Below, in pieces: positions 44,261 through 53,500 of a DNA stretch of 64,000 nucleotides (within the stretch, counting starts at the first letter, position 1; the number at the start of each line of letters is the position of its first letter). A model generated the notes under the pieces. That model searched no databases and was not told the DNA's origin. It was given only the letters and a program-made list of their open reading frames with translations. This DNA is from Euclidia mi (taxonomy: Eukaryota; Arthropoda; Insecta; Lepidoptera; Erebidae): contig OX123209.2 of assembly GCA_944739405.2 (NCBI GenBank), positions 7,881,217 to 7,945,216 on the forward strand. Direction: 5' to 3'. Position numbers and translations under genes: made by a program.

Positions 44261-45862
44261 TTAATTAGATAAGTGAAAAAAAAAAACAAATGTAAGATAT
44301 AAAAAATATCTTTATTTAAATAACTCAAGTTACAAATTATTATTACGTTATCAATAAAATAACATTATTAGCTGATGCATCATGCCCAAGCTAGAGCCAA
44401 TTACTGATCATCAACCTTTCACCTTCAAACAAAATCAGTCTTTAGAATCTGTTCGCGACAGACATTAAAACTATGACAGTGAATAGTGTATTCGAAACCG
44501 CGAGTGAAAATCGTTAAAATCAGTGTTATCTAATCGTGCGGTACACCGGGTTCGGTTCCCGGACGTGTCAAAACGTTACAAAATAGCTAAAATAGTGTAA
44601 ATGGTTAGATTGTTAATATACAACAACTATGTAATACATGAACATTAGTCTTAAACTTGTGCTAACTGTAGGGACCTTAGATATCGAATCATAAATAGCG
44701 TTATCAGTAGTGACAGATAAGAGTTAATGCTTCATAAAACAGCTGTTTGTTTACATATTCGTTTTATAGTTTTATAAGTGTTTTATAGCTTCATATAGAC
44801 TTGAAATCATGTCTAGATACCTTTTTATTGCTAGTTATTACCTTATATAGTTAAAATAAGCATAATAACAAACATTCGTATGTTTATCATAAAATTTGTT
44901 TACTTACGATAGTATTTACTTAAGAAATTCTGTAATTTTTTTATGATTCAAAGTTATCATGTAATATGTTCGAATTGAATAAAGATATTTTCATGGTGTT
45001 TGTTTTAATAGATGCCTCATATAGTTGCACACAATGGCCTACCAAAATTACATATATAAATTTAGTATACGATAGTTTTTCAATAGAAAATATAGTGGGC
45101 GGGCCCTTGTGTGGTAGCATTTTTTGGGAGTTTTTATGGAATAACTTAGTGACGCTAATAGTTAGGTTTAGGTATTGTATAGATAGAACTTAATGAGACC
45201 TATCTAACGATGTATAGAACATGTATGTATGTATAATAGGATCGAATCATACGTAACATTTGTACTGTTTTTGAAATAAAAATAAACGAAAGATTCTCTG
45301 TGCACGTGTTCGGTACGATGGTCGTCGATAAGGTAAAGTTTCGAGGTACTTAAGCGACCACCAATTCGGCCAGTTATTGGCGTCTCAACCACCATCTTGT
45401 GACCTATGTAACCATCAAGCACCGCACACCTGAACAGCATCGCTCTCAACGTATGAAGATGTTTCATTTCTGAAGCCCTTACACATCGAAGCCATACAGT
45501 CCACAAACATAGAAGAACACGCATCGTCGTAGGCACACGTCAGCAGCACACTACCAGCGCACTGTAGCGGACTAGCAAAGGTTCGATTCCTGGCATCCGT
45601 TACAGAATCTAAAAATAATTAAAATGTGTTTATTCTGCAAATAACAACAAATAAATCTAAACATAACTGCAAGTCAACTCAACTCAATCACTAAAATCTA
45701 AATCAACAATTAACATATTAAGTATGTATACCTACTTAAAATATGAACATTTAAACCAACATAACAACACATACCTATTTATAATTTTATAAAACAACAA
45801 CTGAATACTCAGGTTTATAGATAAATATAACAATTGTTACTATGAGCAACTACCTATAGCAC

Positions 45863-45910
45863 ATCAATCACTAGTAAGATACCTATATAGGTATCTTACT
45901 AGTGATTGAT
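45863..45910. repeat. perfect 48-bp palindrome
   Basis: Positions 45,863-45,886 are the exact reverse complement of 45,887-45,910 (core acctatataggt) with no spacer. It could be a tiny fold-back element or a hairpin-prone site. No TSD could be assigned. Confidence 0.9.
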
Positions 45911-46039
45911 TTAAGATTTTTATTGAGTTACGTTTATGTATGAACTAATCATGACTCATCTAATATTATTAACATATAGTTAACTAAATGCTTAATAAAA
46001 TGTAACAACAATGGAACTCACTCAAATAATTTTCAAAAC

Positions 46040-46170
46040 TTAACTAATAAAACTAATTAGGTTACTGTTATAATAATTATTTGAATCATAATTGATTTGC
46101 ATAGTTTTATACTATGCAAATCAATGATTAAAATAATTATTACAGTAGTAATCTCATTAGTTTAACATAA
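46040..46170. repeat. imperfect inverted repeat, MITE-like
   Basis: The centre is a perfect 15-bp stem (46,091-46,105 with 46,111-46,125, attgatttgcatagt). The arms extend outward with mismatches through ataataattatt and ctaat(t/g)ag(g/a)ttact to about 46,050 and 46,165. It has the shape of a small AT-rich fold-back MITE. Confidence 0.75.
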
Positions 46171-46386
46171 CCTACCATTGCCAAAATTGAACGAGGTTGG
46201 CACAGGAGCGTGAGAGATAGAAGGAGCGTAAGGAACAAAGAGAAGCTATGACCTACTAAAAGCCTTAACCTATACCAGAAGTGTGCAAGGTGGTTAATGG
46301 CATTGATGTTGAAAACGGTATCACCACCTGATAAATGTATTGAAATTGGTTACTAGAATGCATGTGACAGACGATGCAATGCTAGA

Positions 46387-47124
46387 TCAATATCTGGTGG
46401 GACCGCCGTTAGCATCTAGCACTGCATCTAACCTGGCTTTCATTCCAGTAACCATATTCCAACACATATCGCGTGGATCTCCCCTCATGCATTCCCACGT
46501 TTGGATTGCCGTCTGCCGCAAGTTTTCTACGTTGCGCACTTCTGATACATCCTAATTGAGAACCATCTGTCCCCAGAGATTCTCAATTGGGTTGAGGTCA
46601 GGACTCTTAGCAGGCCATGCTATGAGTTCAATATCCGGCTGAGCTTGGAGCCACGCCTGGACGATTCTGGCACTATGGACGGCACTGTTGTCCTGGCAAA
46701 GGTAAATTGTACCCGTTGGATGGTGCAGTCGCACAGTCGGCACCATCACATCTCTTAATATATCTAAATATTGTTCAGCATTCATCCGGCCTGATATTTC
46801 ATCTTACTCGCCAGGACCAACAGAACTCATCCATCCCCAGAATCCCAAGCTCAGCCGACCACTGGACCGGTTTGGTATAATATTCTTGGCTAAATATCTT
46901 TCCCTGTCTGCTCTTTTTAATACCTTCCTTCCATCTCTATCGCTCTTAAATGTTTTTTCGTCAACAAATACAACTATGTTGTTCTCCCAATCAAAATTAT
47001 AATATTCTAAACAGAAACTGACTCTAGCTTGAGCATGTGCATTATTAAAATCAATTTTTATAGCGGGGATCCTTGTTTTCAAGCCAGCAGTTTTGAGTCT
47101 GCGCCGAATTGTTTGGGTTGATAC
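46387..47124 (-). pseudogene. Tc1-like transposase, two stops
   Basis: After a 'tattgtttcag' acceptor the minus strand reads VSTQTIRRRLKTAGLKTRIP (second helix-turn-helix), then the catalytic blocks IVVFVDEKTFKSD, IYLCQDNSAVHSARI and WPAKSPDLNPIENLW. Counting gives 35 residues between the second Asp and the Glu. In-frame stops at 46,804-46,806 (after SSVGPGE) and 46,552-46,554 (after WGQMVLN) interrupt it, but the frame is otherwise kept to TGA at 46,387. The first DNA-binding helix-turn-helix would lie in an upstream exon, which is not seen; a Helitron is inserted at 47,183 in that region. Confidence 0.9.
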
Positions 47125-47182
47125 CTGAAACAATAATACAAGTTAGTCGTATTTAATTTGAGCCAAAGATTGTATCTAATAA

Positions 47183-47379
47183 CTAGATGATGCACCCGCG
47201 TTATTTAAGGCTTCTGCTCCACTCCCGTCGCTCATAGCGTGATGTTATATAGCTTATAGCCTTCCTCGATAAATGGGCTATTTAATATAGAAAGAATTTT
47301 TCAAATCAGACCAGTAGTTCCTGAGATTAGCGCGTTCAACCAAACAAACAAACAAACTCTTCAGATTTATATATTAGTA
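47183..47379 (-). mobile_element. small non-autonomous Helitron, first of a tandem stack
   Basis: On the minus strand it ends cgcgggtgcatcatCTAG followed by host T, and its 5' side begins TACTAATATATAAATCTGAA, truncated by the next Helitron. It carries the 'tatagccttcctcgataaat' and 'agttcctgagattagcgcgt' strings shared with the other Helitrons at 49.6 and 63.3 kb. Confidence 0.8.
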
Positions 47380-49783
47380 CTAGCTGTCCTGGCGAACTCC
47401 GTATCGCCTTTTTAATGTATTTCATTTCATATTAATTTTTAACTCTTTTACAACTTATTCAGAACAAAGTTACCAAGAACATCAGTGTTTAATCTCTTAA
47501 TTGTTAGGCAAAGTTGTTTTGCCATATAAATTATTTCTAGGGTAGAAAAACTAACTTATTGTAAGGAGATGAGAAGGTGGTATATGAGTGATATGGTTAG
47601 ATCACTGATCTAGGGATGTCATAAAATTACTAATACTATTAAATACTATGGCTATTAAATAATTAAATCAACTGCAAGTCTGACTCGCCCATGAAGGGTT
47701 CCGTAGGAGAGGTATCCACTGAACATAGCCATTATCTGCATCGAACATTTTGATGTTAATGATCGAACATTTTGATGTGAAAAAGTGGTAGTGGTATTTG
47801 TACCACTACCACTTTTTCACCACCAATAATAACTTTTTTTATATTATTATATTTCCCATCCGCCATCTTTGATCACGAAATAGATGTTGTATTTGGATTC
47901 GCCATCCCTTAAAACATCGGAGAAGATACCCATATCGACTTTACAAAAAAATCCCGTCCGCCATCTTTGATTTCCTATCCGCCATCTTTGATCACGAAAT
48001 GGATGTTGTATTTGGATTCACCATCCCTTAAATCATCAGAGATGATACCTATATTGATTTTTAAAATTTTTCCCATTCGCCATATTTGATTTCCCATCCA
48101 CAATCTTGAATCACGAAATAGATGTTGTATTTGGATTCCCCATCCTTTTAAACATCAGAGACGATACCCATATTGATTTAAAAAAAAACCCATCCGCCAT
48201 CTTTGATCACGAAATAGATGTTGTATTTTTATTCTCCACCCCTTAAAATATCGGAGACGATAGCCAAATTGATTTTTCAATTTTTTCCCATCCGCCATCT
48301 TTGATTTCCCATCCACCATCTTGAATCACGAAACAGATGTTGTATTTATTTTGCATTCCATACCAATATTTATTTTTTAAATTTTTCCCGTCCGCCATCT
48401 TGAATCACTAAATAGATGTTGTATTTGGAATCCCCATCCCTTTAAACATCGGAGACGATACCCATGTTGATTTAAAAAAAACCCATCCGCCATCGTTGAT
48501 CACGAAATAGATGTTGTATTTGGATTCTCCACCCCTTAAAATATCGGAGACGATAGCCATATTGATTTTTTAATTTTTCCCATCCGCCATCTTTGATTTC
48601 CCATCCACCACCTTGAATCACGAAACAGATGTTGTATTTGCATTCCCCTACCCTTTTAATATCGCAGACGATACCAATATTGATTTTTAAAACTTTCCCA
48701 TCCGCCATCTATGATTTCCCATCCGCCATCTTTGATCATGAAATAGATGTTGGATTTGGATTCCCCATCCCTTTATATATTGGAGACGATACCCTTATCG
48801 ACTTTAAAAAAAAAACCCGTCCGCCATCTTTGATTTCCTATCCGCCATCTTTGATCACGAAATAGATGTTGTATTTGGATTCACCATCCCTTAAATCATC
48901 AGAGACGATACCCATATTGATTTTTAAAATTTTCCCCATCAGCCATCTTTGATTGCCCATCCGCCATCTTGAATCACGAAATAGATGTTGTATTTGGATT
49001 CCCCATCCCTTTAAACATCGGAGACGATACCCATATTGATTTTAAAAAAAAATCCCATCCGCCATCTTGGATCACGAAATAGATGTTGTATTTGGATTCT
49101 CCATCCCTTTTAACATCGCAGACGATACCAATATTGATTTTTTTGTAATTTTCCCATCCGCCATCTTTGATTGCCCATCCGCCATCTTTGATCACGAAAT
49201 AGATGTTGTATTTCGATTCCCCACCCCTTAAAATATCGAAGGTGATACTCGTATTGATTTTTAAAATTTTCCCATCCGCCATCTTTGATTTCCCGTCCGC
49301 CATCTTGGATCACTAAATAAATTTCAAATTATTAATCAGTGTCCCGAAAATGCCGAAAACGATACCCATATAGATTGTATCCTATTCATTTAGCCTTTTT
49401 TTGCCTTTGACTCAACCCTCCCCCTTCTCATCTGACCATCTTATTAATTTTGTCTGGCCCCTATAAGTTGTGGCGTAATTTTATATAGCCTATAGCCTTT
49501 CGGAATAATTGGGCTATCATAGGCAATAACAATTTTTAAAATCCGACTGCTAGTTCCTGAGATTAGCCGACATTCTCTTTTAGCCTTTTTAGCCTTTTGC
49601 CCGGCCCCAAAGGGTCAAAGCGTTATGTTATATAGCCTATAGCCTTCCGGAATAACTGGGCTATCGTATACAAAAATAATTTTTCAGATCCGACCGGTAG
49701 TTCCTGAGATTAGCGCGTTCAAACAAACAAACAAACAAACAAATAAACAAACAAACAAACTCTTCCGCTTTATTATATTAGTA
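47380..49783 (-). mobile_element. non-autonomous Helitron carrying a satellite array
   Basis: The 3' end (minus strand) has a hairpin of ggcga and tcgcc arms followed by aggacagCTAG and T. The 5' end reads TACTAATATAATAAAGCGGA, cut by the next Helitron. The 5'-side region (about 49,330-49,783) is nearly identical to 62,970-63,427. Between the ends lies the about 120-bp satellite (next entry). No gene. Confidence 0.8.
47830..49330. repeat. satellite array, about 13 units of about 120 bp
   Basis: Landmark 'atcac(g/t)aaatagatg' recurs at steps of about 117-121 bp, with some 96-98-bp and one 79-bp unit. Full units contain two 'ccatccgccatctttga' blocks, a 'gatgttgtatttggattc' block, 'gagacgatacccatattga' and a short A/T tract. 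Shorter units lack one of the two ccatccgcc blocks. Unit divergence is around 5-15 percent by eye. Open frames across it are by-products of the repeat. Confidence 0.92.
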
Positions 49784-49946
49784 CTAGCAGTGCCCGCGGC
49801 TTCGCCCGCGCAATTATTATAAGTAATTATGAAAACTATGATACAATATGTAATTTAAAGTACCTATTAAACTAATTTAAGTAAAAGAATTACAGTATCA
49901 GTAAGCGCGTAAGGACAGAAGCAAGTGACGTTATGTTGCCTCTGCC

Positions 49947-50520
49947 TTTTTTTTTTTTTTTTTTGTCTCGCTGTGGAACCCAAGGATACCCTCACGGGTG
50001 TGAGGGTACCCCCACTCTTACGGGTACCCGTCCACCACTCTGTATTTGAGCTTGGGGCAGGTGGGGGGTTATGTGCGGACTCTCCCCCCTAGACGTTCGG
50101 GGGGCATACCCACTAAACCACAGCGGTGTTCCTCTAACGATCCATTGAAAATGACGCCTAAATCTCGCTCACGTTACTATACGCAATAGCATACACCACG
50201 CTCTCATATCGACTTTAAATTTACAATAAATTTAACCTCTGTTTGTTCTCATCCATACTTCAACAAAGAAGGAAAACGAAAACTACTTCATCGAGAGGCG
50301 TACGCGGAACACGTACGCCACCTCTCGGGCCTTGTCGGACGGTGAGCGGCCCCACGGGCTCACCGTCCGCAGGCTACTCCCAATAGGAGACGGCGGCATT
50401 CCAGGCTCTCTCGCTCCGGACCATGGCACGAACCAGTGTCCGGAGCGGGAGCTCATCCGTCGCGACCGCCTCGACCAAGTCGCGGCGTTGCGTTGCCCAG
50501 GCAGGGCACTCCATCAAGGC
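49947..50520 (-). mobile_element. R1-clade LINE 3' fragment in the Helitron 3' region
   Basis: A poly(A) tail (18 T on the plus strand, 49,947-49,964) follows a 3' region matching that of the copy at 6.4-7.2 kb. Minus-strand codons at 50,520-50,360 read ALMECPAWATQRRDLVEAVA and MVRSERAWNAAVSYWE. The flanks tgttgcctctgcc (49,934-49,946) and tgttgtatctgct (50,521-50,533) match at 10 of 13 bases, an aged target duplication. The target lies in or next to a SINE tail (tgcctacccc type). Confidence 0.8.
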
Positions 50521-50581
50521 TGTTGTATCTGCTTACCCCGACGGGAAAAGGGCGTGAGTGTATGTATGTGTATGAATGTAA

Positions 50582-53500
50582 TTACAGTACCTCAGAAAAG
50601 ACAATATTTCTTGTCATGTCTCCCTGCGGTATTAATATGTACTGATTTGCGCCACAACCTGACCGAGATAAGGCAACATATAACTGTCCATGTGAAAAGC
50701 AGTTTTCCGTCAAATCTACGCCAACATGTTTAAAACTTTGTCCCTGTGCCTTATTTATTGTGACAGCAAATGAAATCTTCACAGGAAATTGAATCCTCTT
50801 AAAACTAAAAGGCAAATCAGTGGGAATCATAGGAATGCGAGGTATAACTACGGTTTGTCCTACTGCGGGCCCAGTCAAAACTATGGCCACTATGACATTA
50901 TTTCTTAGTGATTTTACTTGGAGTCTGGTTCCATTACATAAGTGTGGTGGTCTCAGATTGCGTAATAAAATGATGGGGGTGCCGATTTTTAATTTTAACA
51001 TATGCGGGGGCAACCCGCAAGGATTTAAAGAATTTAAAAATTCTTGAGTATACTGTACAGCGTCTTCTTGATCCATGACGGTATCGACAGATATATAATT
51101 TATGCTATCACCGGGTAGTTTGGCCATTATTTTGTCGTTGATGGCATCAACGCTAACGTTCCTGGCTGCTAGGATTGCCCTCTCACACATCCATTGATAA
51201 GTTTTTTGGGTAATATTAGCTACATCTGGATATATTCTACAGATCAGTTCGTCAATGTTGGTCACGATATTACCAAGGTCTTTGTCAATAGCAATTTTTT
51301 TTTCTGATTCTGCTACTTTCCCGTCCCCAATCAAAAGTAGCTTTTTTGAGAAATCTGTGCTTCCTCCACCCAATTGACTTCTCATATTGGTATTGAGTTT
51401 CAATGATTCAACCGACTTCCATAATGAGGAAGATTTTAGGCAAGATTTAACAATATCTGCTCTTGTTCCCCTTACTATTACAGGTAAAGTTTGCCTAAAA
51501 TCCCCAGAAAACATCAAAGTAATTCCACCCATAACTCTATTAGAACTCCTTATGTCTTTGAGTGTTGTGTCTAGCGCCTCTGCGTGAGCTCTGTGAGTCA
51601 TAGTGCACTCATCCCATATTATAAGGCTTGCATCTTGTAAAATTCTGCCCAATGGGCTATTTTTTCGTATAGAACATACACTGTCTCTTTCAACAGATAC
51701 CGTAAGGGGCAGCTTGAAAGTGGAATGAGCCGTCCTTCCTCCTGTCAATAGCGTAGCAGCAATACCTGACGACGCAACAGCGATAGCTATTTTTCCCTGT
51801 GACCTAACTTTTGCTAAAATTAAATTGGTTACAAAAGTCTTGCCTGTGCCGCCAGGTGCATCTAAAAAAAATATTTTGCCTTCGTCACCAAAAACACTTT
51901 TTAAAACAGATTCATACGCGAGAAGTTGATCACTGACTAACTTGGGTTCATATACTGAAATATAATCATTTAATTCATTTGAATCATATGGCCTCCGCAA
52001 AACTTCTTCGACAGGGTCCATATTATTTAAATTATTGCTGCGAACGGGTGCTGGTAGCCCAAGATCTGTAATAGATTTTTCGCACATCTCACGAATATTA
52101 TTTTCAATCAGAATAAGCCCTTCATTGTATATTTCGGAATTGTATGGCATAAGTGGGTTGTGATTTTCGCTTCGAACTCTTTTTAATATGTCCTCACACA
52201 AATTATCGCAATATTTTCGCCATAATTCTATTGGTTCTGAAGGCTGGCAAAATATTAGGATAATCCCAAATAACTCTCTAAGTTTTGCTGCTGACTCAGA
52301 AATAGCTGCATCTGATAGAGTATTTGCCCAATGTTCATCGCCTTCTAATAACCCCAACTGTTTGCAAGCCGCTTGATACGTAGGCAGAACAATTCCATTA
52401 ACAGTTCTAAGCGATTCAAAAGAAGTTGGGCCGCACACATTCATAAGTAACATCCTTAAGTAAAAACATTCCGTTTGCGTTGGATGAACATTATAAACGC
52501 GGCCTAAGGCTGCGTCTTTTTTTACACCTGGGTAACCATCAACGTCTTGGCCACGTTTTCGTCTAGAAAATGTATTTTTTTCCCATGTGTAATATTGGGG
52601 CAATTGGTTATACAATAAAGTTTTTGCAAAATTGTCATTCCTGCAAATCTCAAAAAAACCAGTGAGAGTCGATGTAGGGGGGTTATTAACACGATCATGC
52701 ATATTATCGTCATTGAAATAAATTCTTTGCCCATTCTCCAAATGGACTGCTAAATGGATGACTGCTGGAAATCTTTCATGAATGGGAAATTGAAATATTC
52801 TCCATATAGCTTCAGAAGTACTCATATAGCGACCGTTGAGATATTTTTCAACCTCATCATTTTTATTTTGTAATGTAAACGTAGCTTGGTCAGAACCTTT
52901 ATGAATGTACTTACATATATACTTAATAGCTTGGACAGATTGGCAAAATTCCACATTTATATGAGCGTTGAATATCCGTAATAAAACAGGATTATAAGGG
53001 ACAACCCAACCATTGTCTACGTTGATTTCGGTTCTCCTCACATTCAGGACACCTGTATTTCCACCGCTGTTTGGTGCTCTACGTCTGTAAGTTGGGTAAC
53101 CATCATCACCGGTTTGTGTCTCAGATACAAAACTCCTTGGATATCTTTTGGTGCACATGTTTTCTTTCATACACGGGGATGTTGGGTTATTTGGTCCACA
53201 AGGGCCATGGATCATATTTTTCATAACAATGTTGTAGAGTTCAGGATCTCGTTGTTTATCGGGTATTTCAGCCCATATTATATCATCAATGGAATCTGGT
53301 TGCACTTTGTTCGTAAGCCATAGTAAGATGTTCGCATGCGGTAAACCTCTTTTCTGCCATTCCACGCTATAAACGAAGGCTTTTGTTGTCCCAAAAATAT
53401 TATTTTTTGTTAAAAGGTCTATCATCTTTTTGAGTTTTAAATGAAAAACTCTAGAAACTACATCATGCCTGTCTTGTGGTTTCTGATCTAAAAATAATTC

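Larger units (their letters stand above)
43622..46386. other. non-coding DNA with a MITE, SINE piece and palindromes
   Basis: Apart from the entries listed separately, I see no gene. Two short B-box-like strings (ggttcggttcccgg at about 44,552 and ggttcgattcctgg at about 45,577) probably come from decayed tRNA-derived SINEs. Confidence 0.45.

Noticed and set aside
45204..45536. 110-codon minus-strand frame
   Set aside because: No conserved motif; the peptide looks random and lies in repeat-rich DNA.
48472..49313. Open frames across the first satellite array
   Set aside because: Same reason: repeat-derived, no independent coding signal.
47830..49330. Possible CRISPR-like array
   Set aside because: Units are contiguous and similar over their whole length, with no unique spacers, in a eukaryotic context.
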